Positions 14,987 to 23,437 of a stretch of 34,828 bases of DNA are shown here, piece after piece. A model generated the notes under the pieces. That model made no database searches and had not been told where the DNA came from. It saw nothing but the letters and a program-made list of their open reading frames with translations. The stretch is from Methanomassiliicoccaceae archaeon (GTDB lineage Archaea; Thermoplasmatota; Thermoplasmata; Methanomassiliicoccales; Methanomethylophilaceae), in the NCBI GenBank assembly GCA_003560875.1, contig PWJQ01000053.1, positions 1-34,828 on the forward strand, read 5' to 3'. The position numbers were made by a program, and so were the translations under genes. Positions within the stretch are counted from its first letter, which is position 1, and each line of letters opens with the position of its first letter.

Positions 14987-16423
14987 ATGATGGAAAATGA
15001 TGGAGAGGAACAGAGGCATGATCGCGTCAAGGGAGTCAATGTACCCTATAGGAGATTGAACCGTCTGCTTTTGCAGGTGTCGAGCAAAAATCTCACGATC
15101 CAGCAGAAGATCATTGCCGTGACCATCGTAACATCCATCATCATAGCATCATCAATCGTCGGTCTGTCAAGCGGGATGAATGTGATATTCCCTCATTTCT
15201 TCTATCTGCCGATAATAATGACCGTGTATTGGTTTCCCAATCGCGGTGTCGCCTTCTCTATCGGGTTAGCAATCCTGTATGTATCGGAATTCTTATTTTT
15301 CGGACTGGTTCTGGAGACGATACCGATGTCCGAATGGATAAACGTCGTGTCACGATCCATAGTGTTCATAACCATCGGGACGGTTCTAACGATGCTCAGA
15401 TGGGAAGCGTTCACCCTCAATAGGATAATCGGCGATAAGGACAAGTTCGTCTTCATGTTCGATAAGGACCTTGGTTATTTCTACTTCTCACCTTCGGCCT
15501 ATGAGATGGTTAGAGCAGCAAACAACGAAGACCATGTCGCGTATGGCATCAGGTCTATCGTCTCCTATGAAGACCGGCAAAGATTCGATGAGGATGAGAG
15601 AAGGGCGCTTAGAGGAGAAAAGTTCGTAGATAAACTTCGGATTACTGACGTCGACTCCCGTCAGAGGACCTACAATTTCTGTTTCATACCTCTGTTGAAT
15701 GGAGAGAAGGCCTATGGCTATGAGGCCATCGCAGAGGATGTGACCGACATCGAGGATTACGAGGTCAGCCTTGAGAAGGCCGTTATGGAGAAGACGACCC
15801 TACTGGCTGAGGTGCATCACCGTGTAAGGAACAATCTGGCATCAATAATCGGCCTTATTAACATGCAGATAAGGGAGACCGACCACCCGGAGGCCCGTAA
15901 GAGCCTCTTGGAATTTGAGTCGAGGTTATTGGCCATATCATCGGTGCATAGTCAGATCTATGAGGGGGACGATATTATCAATATCGATTTTGAAGATCAT
16001 ATGTGTCGTCTCATGGATGATATCCTGGAATCCTCGCCGCAGAAAGACCGTCTCGAAGTTCAAATAGAAGGTAACGGGGTGAGGATCAACCACTGGGCCA
16101 TCATGGACATCAGCACGGTCGTCGCCGAATTGGTCACCAACTCCGTGAAGCACGCTTTCCCCGAAGGAGGGGGAGAGATAGAGGTCAGGCTCGAAAGCCA
16201 AGAGGACAGTTGTATTCTCAGCATATCAGATAATGGCATAGGTCTAGCTCAGGAGTTCGATATCGAGTCACAAGGGCGGCTGGGGCTCAAGATCGTCAGG
16301 AGGATCGTTGAAGATAAGTTCAAGGGGAAGTTGTCATGGAGATTGGAAGGCGGTACTAAGTGGACCATCCGTTTCCCATGCACCGATGATGATTTCAGAA
16401 TTTGCACACGCCGGAAATCATAG
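14987..16423 (+). CDS. Membrane sensor histidine kinase (HisKA_2 type)
   Basis: About 478 residues from ATG 14987; TTG 14984 and ATG 14990 flank it. The N-terminal region has roughly four membrane helices (IIAVTIVTSIIIASSIVGL, FFYLPIIMTVYWF and two further to about residue 145). A PAS-like module follows (FVFMFDKDLGYFYFSPSAYEMV to GYEAIAEDVTDIEDYE). The H-box is LLAEVHHRVRNNLASIIGL (His277/278), the HisKA_2 signature, and the ATPase part has ELVTNSVKHAF (N-box), SDNGIGL (G1) and GGTKWTIRF. It phosphorylates itself and presumably a response regulator, but none lies in the window, so it is an orphan. Archaeal kinases of this type are often acquired from bacteria. Confidence 0.92.
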   Translation: MMENDGEEQRHDRVKGVNVPYRRLNRLLLQVSSKNLTIQQKIIAVTIVTSIIIASSIVGLSSGMNVIFPHFFYLPIIMTVYWFPNRGVAFSIGLAILYVSEFLFFGLVLETIPMSEWINVVSRSIVFITIGTVLTMLRWEAFTLNRIIGDKDKFVFMFDKDLGYFYFSPSAYEMVRAANNEDHVAYGIRSIVSYEDRQRFDEDERRALRGEKFVDKLRITDVDSRQRTYNFCFIPLLNGEKAYGYEAIAEDVTDIEDYEVSLEKAVMEKTTLLAEVHHRVRNNLASIIGLINMQIRETDHPEARKSLLEFESRLLAISSVHSQIYEGDDIINIDFEDHMCRLMDDILESSPQKDRLEVQIEGNGVRINHWAIMDISTVVAELVTNSVKHAFPEGGGEIEVRLESQEDSCILSISDNGIGLAQEFDIESQGRLGLKIVRRIVEDKFKGKLSWRLEGGTKWTIRFPCTDDDFRICTRRKS

Positions 16424-16516
16424 TATTTGTGGCATGGATGCAGTGAAATACGATAAGGACGGTATTGTATTTTTAGGAACGATACGATTGTGAAATGGCG
16501 TCTGGACACGGTACTT

Positions 16517-16547
16517 GATAACAGAACTGATAACATATTGGATAACA
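16517..16547 (+). repeat. Three direct GATAACA repeats at 12-bp period
   Basis: GATAACA occurs at 16517-16523, 16529-16535 and 16541-16547, exactly 12 bp apart, with unrelated five-base spacers. The array lies between the kinase stop and the nrdD promoter, about 130 bp before the nrdD start. It may be a regulator-binding array. Confidence 0.6.
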
Positions 16548-16595
16548 ATATCCAGAATTAACAGTCATAATGATTATCACACTGAGTTCAAAAAT

Positions 16596-16621
16596 CCATT
16601 TATACCTAGGATGTTAAATGG
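16596..16621. promoter_or_regulatory. Inverted repeat over the nrdD TATA region
   Basis: CCATTTA (16596-16602) and TAAATGG (16615-16621) are perfect inverted arms of seven bases, 12 bases apart. The left arm overlaps the TATA-like TTTATACC (16599-16606). A protein bound here would compete with TBP, suggesting an operator for nrdD. The leader after it is about 55 bases and carries GAGGTGGG before the start. Confidence 0.5.
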
Positions 16622-16678
16622 ATTAGTCCCTATGGGAGAGAAAGACTATCACGTTTGATTGATTCGTGAGGTGGGAAT

Positions 16679-18787
16679 ATGATGAGTGTCAAAGAATCCA
16701 TAAAAAAGGGCTCGCAAGGAAAGGGAAGCGAGTCGACAGACCTCACCCTCTTCGTCAGAACCTCGGATGAGGAGTTGAAGAAGTGGGACAAACAGAGGAT
16801 ATACGACGCGCTGATGCGCGAGACGGACATAAGCGAGGATGCGGCCGCGATAGTGGCCACTGAGGTTGACAAGATGGTCTCCAAGATGGAGATCGAGTAC
16901 ATAACCGCCCCGCTGATCAGGGAGATGACGAACGCCAAGCTGATCGAGTACGGCTTGGAGGCGATACGTAAGCAGCATACAAGGCTCGGAGTTCCACTCT
17001 ACGACGCTCGCCAGATCATCATGAACCCTAACAAGGAGAATGCCAACGTACCCCATGGGCCGGAGGCCACGAATCTGACCTTGTCAGAGAACATAAAGAA
17101 AGAGTTCGCCCTTCTCGAGGTCTTCACCCCGGACATTGCCGATGTTCACATGAGCGGAACCGTCCACCTCCACGATCTGGGGATGATCGACAGACCGTAC
17201 TGCAGCGGCCAGTCTATAGAGTACGTCAAGAAATTCGGACTCAACCTGCCCAACGCACTCTCGATAGCTACTCCGGCAAAACATCCCGAAGTGCTCATAG
17301 AGCAGATCATAAAATTCTCCGCCGCCCTACAAGGTCATTACGCAGGAGCGATCGGATGGGATGCGTTCAACACCTTCCTAGCCCCCTATCTGGTGGATGT
17401 CGATGACAAGAGGATGAAGCAGCTTGCTCAGATTCTGATATACGAGTTCGCGCAACAGGCCGTCGCCCGCGGCGGTCAATCCATATTCAGCGACATCAAC
17501 CTTTATTGGGAGACCCCGAAACACTTCGTGGGTGTTCCCGCCATCGGGCCGGGAGGAAAGTTCACAGGAAAGAACTACGAGGATTACGAGACGGAAAGCA
17601 GACGCTTCCTGAACGCGCTCTTCGACGTCTATATAGAGGGCGATGCCCTGGGCAGACCCTTCTTCTTCCCTAAGCCACAGGTCCATATCACAGATCGGTT
17701 CTTCCAGACCGAAGGTCACGAGGAGTTCCTTATCAAGATATCGGATGTGGCCACCGAGAAGGGGAACACGTACTTCGTCTTCGACCGTGGTGACACCGCC
17801 AAGATATCGGAGTGCTGCCGCCTCTCCTTCAAGCTGAACGATGAGGACCTGATGGAGGCGAAGACACCGTGGAAGATGCGGTTCTCCGCCATGCAGAACT
17901 GCACCCTAAACCTCCCACGCATGGCCTACATGGCCAACAGGGACGATGACAAGCTCTTTGAGATCCTCACTCATCACATCGAACTGGCAGCCAAAGCCCA
18001 TTTGCAGAAGAGGGAGTTCATAGCCCACCTGATGAGTCTCAAGAACTACGGACCTCTAGCCCTTCTCGCCATGGACCTCGACGGCGAATCATACTACCGC
18101 ATAGACAAGTCCAGTTTCCTGGTCGGAATGGTCGGCCTGAATGAGTTGGTCCAGTACCACATCGGACAGGAGATGCATAAATCCAAGGAGGCGTTGAAGT
18201 TCGGTTTGAAAGTCATAGCTTACATGAAGAAGGAGGTGGAGAGGATAGGAGAGGAGAATGACATCAAGATGCCCCTCGAGCAGACGCCTGCCGAGAGCAC
18301 CGCCTACCGCTTCGCAAAATTGGACATGAAGGAGTTCCCCCTACAGGCAAGTTCAGTCGTCAAGGGCAGCAAGGCCAATGGCGAGTTGTATTACACGAAC
18401 TCCACCTATCTGAACGTGTCTGCGGATGTTAGCCCCATCGAGCGGACCAGGAAAGAGGGGATGTTCCATCCTCTGATCGAGGCCGGAGCGTTGACGCATG
18501 TGTGGTTGGGAGAGTCCAAACCGCCGGCGGAGAACATAGCCGCCTTCGTGAGGAAGACCTTCTTCAACACCAACAACGCCCAGATAGCCTTCAGTCCGGA
18601 GTTCACCTCCTGTCTGGAATGCGGCAAGACTGCCAGAGGTATAAGGGACAACTGCGGCTATTGCCAGTCCCCGAACGTCGAGGGCATCACCCGCGTCACC
18701 GGCTTCTACTCCAAGATAAGCAGCTGGAATAAGGGCAAGATCGGGGAGCTTCACGACCGGGTCAAAGGTCAGAGCGTCGAGCTCTGA
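16679..18787 (+). CDS. nrdD: Anaerobic (class III) ribonucleoside-triphosphate reductase
   Basis: A 702-residue glycyl-radical enzyme that makes deoxynucleotides from ribonucleoside triphosphates without oxygen. The N-terminal 100 residues (LFVRTSDEELKKWDKQRIYDAL) resemble an ATP-cone. The catalytic barrel includes HMSGTVHLHDLG, ARGGQSIFSDINLYWE and paired Cys379/Cys380 (ISECCRLSF). The C-terminus has a CxxC...CxxC zinc site (CLECG, CGYC) and the radical site RVTGFYS with Gly675. ATG 16679 follows GAGGTGGG. No intein or frameshift is seen. The radical-SAM activase NrdG is not in the window and must lie elsewhere. Possible control sites (inverted repeat, GATAACA array) lie upstream. Confidence 0.96.
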   Translation: MMSVKESIKKGSQGKGSESTDLTLFVRTSDEELKKWDKQRIYDALMRETDISEDAAAIVATEVDKMVSKMEIEYITAPLIREMTNAKLIEYGLEAIRKQHTRLGVPLYDARQIIMNPNKENANVPHGPEATNLTLSENIKKEFALLEVFTPDIADVHMSGTVHLHDLGMIDRPYCSGQSIEYVKKFGLNLPNALSIATPAKHPEVLIEQIIKFSAALQGHYAGAIGWDAFNTFLAPYLVDVDDKRMKQLAQILIYEFAQQAVARGGQSIFSDINLYWETPKHFVGVPAIGPGGKFTGKNYEDYETESRRFLNALFDVYIEGDALGRPFFFPKPQVHITDRFFQTEGHEEFLIKISDVATEKGNTYFVFDRGDTAKISECCRLSFKLNDEDLMEAKTPWKMRFSAMQNCTLNLPRMAYMANRDDDKLFEILTHHIELAAKAHLQKREFIAHLMSLKNYGPLALLAMDLDGESYYRIDKSSFLVGMVGLNELVQYHIGQEMHKSKEALKFGLKVIAYMKKEVERIGEENDIKMPLEQTPAESTAYRFAKLDMKEFPLQASSVVKGSKANGELYYTNSTYLNVSADVSPIERTRKEGMFHPLIEAGALTHVWLGESKPPAENIAAFVRKTFFNTNNAQIAFSPEFTSCLECGKTARGIRDNCGYCQSPNVEGITRVTGFYSKISSWNKGKIGELHDRVKGQSVEL

Positions 18788-18803
18788 CTACAAACAACTT
18801 CCA

Positions 18804-18820
18804 AATCTCTTATTTTTTTA
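18804..18820 (+). terminator. T-tract terminator after nrdD
   Basis: CTCTTATTTTTTTA with a run of seven T at 18813-18819, about 25 bases after the nrdD stop and without a hairpin, is typical of archaeal U-tract termination. It runs into the end of the convergent protease gene. Confidence 0.55.
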
Positions 18821-20368
18821 TAGTCTGGGACCTACGAACTGCCATATTATCATTAACAGTATCAGAAGTGCCATCCATGATGTGATGCTCTGCACCGTCC
18901 TGCGACGCTCTTCTTCATCGGCCTTCCTGTTGACCTTTTTCACAACACTGTCTAAGGAGTCCATGAACAGGAAACCTCCGTCGAGGGGGACTGCGGGCAG
19001 AGCGTTTGTAAGCCCTATCATCAGGTTCATCCAGAATATCCAATAGACCAGGTTTACCATGATCCAAAACGAATCCCCTTGCAGGATCCCGTTGCTTTCG
19101 AACAACCATGTGAGTTCCGATGGCATCGGCGAGAGGCCCAGGAATGGAAGTGCGAGGAAGCGCAGGGAATCCATCACGTAATCCCCGGGAGTCTCCGAAT
19201 TCCTGTATGGCTCCTTGAGGAAACCGAGTACGTTGTCGGGGGTGTTCACGCCCATCCCTGACATGCTGGTCGTCACACCGAGATAACCTTTGGGTAATGG
19301 CCCTTCACCGAGGGTGATGTTGAACGTGCGTGGGTCCCAATTACCGGTCTCTGGATTGTGAGATAGCATCCCCACCGTTATCTCCTGTCCGGGATCAGTC
19401 TCGTCCATCACGGCATTGAAGTCCGCCAGAGAACGTATTGTCACGTTCTCTACAGATTCCACCAACATCCCGGCCCGTACGCCGGATTCATGTGCGGGTT
19501 GACCGGAGAATGCGGATTCTATGAGAACTCCCGATACCATCGACATGTTTCTTTCAACGTCTCTTTGCACGATGGTGATATTGATTATATCACCGGGATC
19601 CGAGCCGTTGAATGCGAAGAAGTCGTTTATGGTCTCGACAGGAGTACCGTCCATACCGATGATGACCATACCCATGCCCATGCCCGCCATGTCCGCAGGT
19701 GATCCTCCGCTGACCGTGACGATGACGGGATTGTCGGCATAGGACGCTTGGACTCCGCCTAGAAGCGAGAATGTTAGGATGACGGCCAGGAGCATGGCGA
19801 GTATGAAGTTCGTGGCCGCCCCCACCGCATAGACGTCGCCCCTCTCCCGCTTTCCGGCCTTGCTCAGCTGCTCCTCGTCCGGTTCGACGAAGGCGCCTAT
19901 AGGGAATACAAGGAAAAGTAAGCCAGTGGTCTTGATGTTCATGTTGTGGACGCGGGTGAGAACCCCGTGCGCCGCCTCATGGATGAATATGCAGACTATG
20001 AGGGCGATTATCCCATAACCGATCGGTATGATCGGATTCAATCCGGGTATGCCGAGAATGTATTGTGGACCCAGTGCACTCTCGCGGGGGATGTTGGAGA
20101 TGAAGGTCATCTGCCATAACAAGAGGCCGGTGATGAATATCATCAGACCGAAAACGATGACCTTGGAGAGTGCGGCATACGCCCTCCAGAACCTTCTCGG
20201 AGCTGCCAGTTTATCCACTAGGACCTTACCCACCTGGGTCTTCACCATTATGGTAGGTCCATAGGGGACTATGCCCCTCCTCTCAGCCGCAGGGTTCCTT
20301 CTTATGAAAACCCAGGCTCCGATATAGAGGGTGACTAGTGACAGAAGTAGCAGCGTTACGATATCCAT
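18818..20368 (-). CDS. Site-2 protease family membrane metalloprotease with PDZ regions
   Basis: A 516-residue membrane zinc protease (M50). Membrane helices occur at residues 2-21, about 68-90 and 113-135. The zinc motif is HEAAH (130-134) inside the third helix group, and LPAVPLDGGF near the C-terminus supplies the third ligand (NPDG-type motif, here VPLDGG). Two PDZ-like stretches lie between (SGGSPADMAGMGMGMVIIGM; HESGVRAGMLVESVENVTI). Such enzymes cut transmembrane segments of regulators or signal peptides. The closest archaeal relatives are uncharacterised as far as I know. It starts 26 bases after the DUF6015-like gene, which is probably in the same transcript. Confidence 0.92.
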   Translation of the reverse strand: MDIVTLLLLSLVTLYIGAWVFIRRNPAAERRGIVPYGPTIMVKTQVGKVLVDKLAAPRRFWRAYAALSKVIVFGLMIFITGLLLWQMTFISNIPRESALGPQYILGIPGLNPIIPIGYGIIALIVCIFIHEAAHGVLTRVHNMNIKTTGLLFLVFPIGAFVEPDEEQLSKAGKRERGDVYAVGAATNFILAMLLAVILTFSLLGGVQASYADNPVIVTVSGGSPADMAGMGMGMVIIGMDGTPVETINDFFAFNGSDPGDIINITIVQRDVERNMSMVSGVLIESAFSGQPAHESGVRAGMLVESVENVTIRSLADFNAVMDETDPGQEITVGMLSHNPETGNWDPRTFNITLGEGPLPKGYLGVTTSMSGMGVNTPDNVLGFLKEPYRNSETPGDYVMDSLRFLALPFLGLSPMPSELTWLFESNGILQGDSFWIMVNLVYWIFWMNLMIGLTNALPAVPLDGGFLFMDSLDSVVKKVNRKADEEERRRTVQSITSWMALLILLMIIWQFVGPRL

Positions 20369-20394
20369 CTAGAACCTTGAACCGGAAGAGACAA

Positions 20395-20784
20395 TTAATG
20401 GTTTCCATCGTCCGAGTCTTCAGAGTGCCTGTTCCAGACGTCGTCGCCCATGTCACCGTAAACCTGCTCGTACTCATCGGTGACCTTCTCGCTCTTACCT
20501 TCCTGATGTGCAAGGCGGTCGATGTGTTCCCCTTTCAGAACCCAATAATGGATCCTCCACAGTTTGCCCTTCTTCAGATTAACCTGTTCCTGGGTGGTGC
20601 TGAGTATGCCCTCCTCCTCTAACATGTAGAATACATCCCTATCCTCAGAGCTGAGAATGTTGTCAATGACCTCGGACTCATAGCCGAAGTAGCTCATGAT
20701 GTATTCCGCAAGGTCGGTGATCTCCTTATCTTGCATACCTTTGCGCCCTAATGTGTTCTTAAGGGCGGCGACAATGTTCTCCAT
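20395..20784 (-). CDS. DUF6015-like archaeal protein (129 aa)
   Basis: From ATG 20784 (MENIVAALKN) this is a 129-residue acidic helical protein: LGRKGMQDKEITDLAEYIMSYFG, EVIDNILSSEDRDVFYMLEEEGIL, then a basic strand part (LKKGKLWRIHYWVLK) and an acidic tail. The order resembles a small winged-helix protein. I think this is the archaeal DUF6015 family, from memory only. The frame extends to 20832, but the first 16 residues look spurious; a TATA-like element near 20810-20820 (GTATATTGAC on the minus strand) suits a leaderless start at 20784. The function is unknown. The site-2 protease follows on the same strand. Confidence 0.75.
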   Translation of the reverse strand: MENIVAALKNTLGRKGMQDKEITDLAEYIMSYFGYESEVIDNILSSEDRDVFYMLEEEGILSTTQEQVNLKKGKLWRIHYWVLKGEHIDRLAHQEGKSEKVTDEYEQVYGDMGDDVWNRHSEDSDDGNH

Positions 20785-20864
20785 TGTTACGAACGTCAAT
20801 ATACGGGCCTCGTAAAGTTGAATGTGCTGCATTCTAATATAATATCGCCCTGATTAATCTGATA

Positions 20865-21521
20865 TCAACGAAATGTAAGAGAAACATGGGCAGGGTTCAT
20901 CGTGATTATGATGCGCTCGGCCCAACTGAGCTTTTTGACCTTGGTGTCGATGTCCTCACCCTCCTTTATCACGGGGTTACGGAAATCAAAGCCTATGAGA
21001 TGTATATCCTTGGCCCCCAGATGACGGGCCATGCATACCGCGCGGTCCCCATCGGTGAAACCTCCGAAGTTGACAACAGCCAGATCGGGACGGGATTGGG
21101 TGGTGATTATCATACGGCAATCGAACCCATCGATGTGAGCCTGTATGAGGTCGTTGTTGTCGCCATGGGCGTGTATGACGGCCACCGCTCCTTGGCGGCA
21201 ACATTCCTTTTGATCCCTTATCACCCCGTCAAGGTCGGTCACCAGTATATCAGGGGTTCTTTGTGCTTCCATGAAGGCGGTGGCGGCCGAGCCTGCGCAT
21301 ATCGATGTGCCTTCGATCTCTTCGAGGTCATCGGGCCTTGCGGCGGCCCCGATGACATTGACCCTGCACCTCATAAGAGGCCTGAGCACATCTGGGTCGA
21401 TGAGGACCTTATTGAGTGTCAAAGACCGTAACAATCTAGCTGAAGCCTCATCATCAATCACCGAATAACCCATTTCTTGGATGATTTGGCTGTAAACCGG
21501 TTCCCACTCCGCGAAATCCAT
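20865..21521 (-). CDS. mptE: MptE-like 6-hydroxymethylpterin diphosphokinase
   Basis: A 218-residue protein of the DUF115/MptE-like family. Visible marks are DILVTDLDGVIRDQ, the VIHAHGDNND motif, TTQSRPDLAVVNFGGFTDGDRAVCMA and LIGFDF. MptE adds diphosphate to 6-hydroxymethyl-dihydropterin on the way to tetrahydromethanopterin or related pterins in archaea. Length agrees with the family. ATG 21521 lies nine bases after the DUF373 stop, so both are one transcript. The pterin role fits an organism with an MtrH-family enzyme; folate-type use is the alternative. Confidence 0.88.
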   Translation of the reverse strand: MDFAEWEPVYSQIIQEMGYSVIDDEASARLLRSLTLNKVLIDPDVLRPLMRCRVNVIGAAARPDDLEEIEGTSICAGSAATAFMEAQRTPDILVTDLDGVIRDQKECCRQGAVAVIHAHGDNNDLIQAHIDGFDCRMIITTQSRPDLAVVNFGGFTDGDRAVCMARHLGAKDIHLIGFDFRNPVIKEGEDIDTKVKKLSWAERIIITMNPAHVSLTFR

Positions 21522-21530
21522 GATCCGCCC

Positions 21531-22658
21531 TCAGATTTCCTGTACATCCGTGTTCTCCTCGATTATGAGGTTGAATGTCGACTGCATTATGCCTGCCAGA
21601 ACTGCGAAGGTGAATCCGAGCATCAACTCGATGACGATCACCAACTCATTGGTCGGTGTGAAACCAAGGGCCAGAGCGAAAATGTCCAGTAGTCCCTGTG
21701 TGATGAATCCCATGGCGAAAAGGGTCAAGGTGGCTATCAAGAAACTGTGTCTTATCTGCTGGGTCTCGAGGTACAGGTCCAGGAATTTTCCGACCTCGTA
21801 TGAAATCAATGCGAATATCCACATCCATAGAACGCCAGTGGCGAACAGTATCATCCTGTACAATCCGCTGGCCTCAGGGACGTCGAGGGCCGAACGGACT
21901 CCGAGGATCAATCCAGCGATGAACAGGACTATCGCGACGGCGGTGAACGGTATCTTCTGATTGCCGCGTCTGACGGCATCACGGAAAGCCTTGTACCAAT
22001 CCTTCATGCGCGGGAGAATCTTATAAGCATAACTCAAGGAGTATATCCCCAGCACAAGGAACAGCGCCCCCATCAACATCCCGGAGACATAACCTATGGA
22101 ACCAGTACTCAGTAGGTTATAGAGGTCGGGTATGATGGAGAACATCCCGATCACCATCAGTATTATACCTAGAGGTATGATGAATCGCTTTCTCTTATCA
22201 TCATCCTGCAGCATCTTCATAATGATGTACAGTGCGCCCTCGACACCAGGGGCCTGTTTGACAAAAACCCGGCGAACGGAATCTATCTTGGCCCGAGATG
22301 ATATTATGGGGTAGATGTACTCGTCCTCGGCTCCATCACTAACGAGTATCACACGGTCTGGCTTTACAGTATCCAGCACGTATTCGAGTTCCTGGGAGAT
22401 CTTGCTGTCGGAACGATAACCGACCTTGGGGTCTCCACAGATGAGGGCGATCTCGACATCGTAACCGTCCCTCTTCATCTCGTCATACATGCTCAAGGCA
22501 GCCAGTATGGTGTTGACATCAGAATCCTCAGGATCCACCAAGGCCAGGGACATGGCGGCTTTCTCGTTAGCATCCCTGCCCACAGCTGGACTCTGTATAT
22601 CGGCCTTTTTACCGAAATCGTCATCACGGTCCACTGCCAGAATCAATGTCCTTCTCAT
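21531..22658 (-). CDS. DUF373 family membrane protein
   Basis: A 375-residue archaeal protein. The soluble N-terminal part (TLILAVDRDDDFGKKA, the DSDVNTILAALSMYDEM segment, VEIALICGDP, PDRVILVSDGAEDEYIYPII) is the hallmark of DUF373. It is followed by about six membrane helices from residue 155 (FIIPLGIILMVIGMFSIIP). Its biochemical role is unknown. It heads the transcript with mptE. The minus-strand ACATTAATAT element near 22685-22695 is a candidate TATA about 30 bases before ATG 22658. No truncation is seen. Confidence 0.9.
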   Translation of the reverse strand: MRRTLILAVDRDDDFGKKADIQSPAVGRDANEKAAMSLALVDPEDSDVNTILAALSMYDEMKRDGYDVEIALICGDPKVGYRSDSKISQELEYVLDTVKPDRVILVSDGAEDEYIYPIISSRAKIDSVRRVFVKQAPGVEGALYIIMKMLQDDDKRKRFIIPLGIILMVIGMFSIIPDLYNLLSTGSIGYVSGMLMGALFLVLGIYSLSYAYKILPRMKDWYKAFRDAVRRGNQKIPFTAVAIVLFIAGLILGVRSALDVPEASGLYRMILFATGVLWMWIFALISYEVGKFLDLYLETQQIRHSFLIATLTLFAMGFITQGLLDIFALALGFTPTNELVIVIELMLGFTFAVLAGIMQSTFNLIIEENTDVQEI

Positions 22659-22789
22659 TCTGTTTCACCAAGTGGTTATGTTCATATTAATGTATTTTGG
22701 CCAGTATCGGTTGTTGACTGGCGGAAGGACAAAGGGTTAATTCACCTTCAGCCTAACCAATCCTCTCTAGCTTAGTCGGAAGTGATTTA

Positions 22790-23428
22790 CTGAAGATTAA
22801 ATGGCATGGTCATTCCTGTTTCGAGATAAAGGACGAGGTCACCATACTGACCGACCCGCATGACGGGAAATCCATAGGCATAAGACCGCCGAGGACCCGG
22901 GCGGACATAATCATGATAAGTCACAACCATTACGACCACAATGCATCGCGTGTGGTCAAAGGTGAACATGTCGAGGTTAATTGTTCCGAGGGGTATCAGG
23001 AGGTCAAAGACGTCGAGATCGAGGGTTTCGAGACCTTCCATGATGAGTTCCAAGGAAGCAAGAGAGGTGAAAACTTCATCTACCGCTTCTCCATGAATGG
23101 CATCAGATATTGTCACCTAGGTGATTTGGGCCATATCCTCGATGATGACATTATCGCCGGTATCGGAGAAGTGGATATACTCTTCATACCCGTCGGAGGT
23201 GTGACGACCATCAACTCCGAACAGGCCAAGGAGGTAATTTCCAAGATCGGCCCCCGCATCGTGATACCGATGCATTACAGGATCAGCGGCCTAGGCCTCG
23301 TACTAGATAATCTGGAGAACTTCCTCAAGGACATACCTGCAGAACTGATCTACATGGTCGGGAACGAGATAGACTTCATACCCGAGGACATGGTCGAAGA
23401 AATGGAATACTGGGTATTCTCTATGTGA
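22790..23428 (+). CDS. Metallo-beta-lactamase fold hydrolase, probable CTG start
   Basis: A 212-residue protein of the UlaG-like metallo-hydrolase group. The family opening KIKWHGHSCFEI is at residues 2-13, the metal motif HNHYDH spans residues 45-50, and GDLGH and PMHYR supply later ligands. ATG 22913 would cut off the first strand and most of the fold, and no ATG, GTG or TTG exists in frame between the stop at 22754-22756 and 22913. CTG 22790 sits exactly where the family's first Met is and has GGAAGTGAT (22778-22786) upstream, so I chose it. ATT 22796 is a weaker alternative. The substrate is unknown. Confidence 0.85.
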   Translation: MKIKWHGHSCFEIKDEVTILTDPHDGKSIGIRPPRTRADIIMISHNHYDHNASRVVKGEHVEVNCSEGYQEVKDVEIEGFETFHDEFQGSKRGENFIYRFSMNGIRYCHLGDLGHILDDDIIAGIGEVDILFIPVGGVTTINSEQAKEVISKIGPRIVIPMHYRISGLGLVLDNLENFLKDIPAELIYMVGNEIDFIPEDMVEEMEYWVFSM

Positions 23429-23437
23429 TGGTCAGGG

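Noticed and set aside
16424-16678. Riboswitch before nrdD
   Set aside because: The region is AT-rich with an operator-like repeat but shows no conserved aptamer core that I can recognise.
20886-21431. Plus-strand frame of 181 codons
   Set aside because: It is antisense to the MptE-like gene, which has clear family motifs.
22913-23428. ATG 22913 as the start of the metallo-hydrolase
   Set aside because: It would delete the first 41 residues, including the conserved KIKWHGHSCFEI opening.
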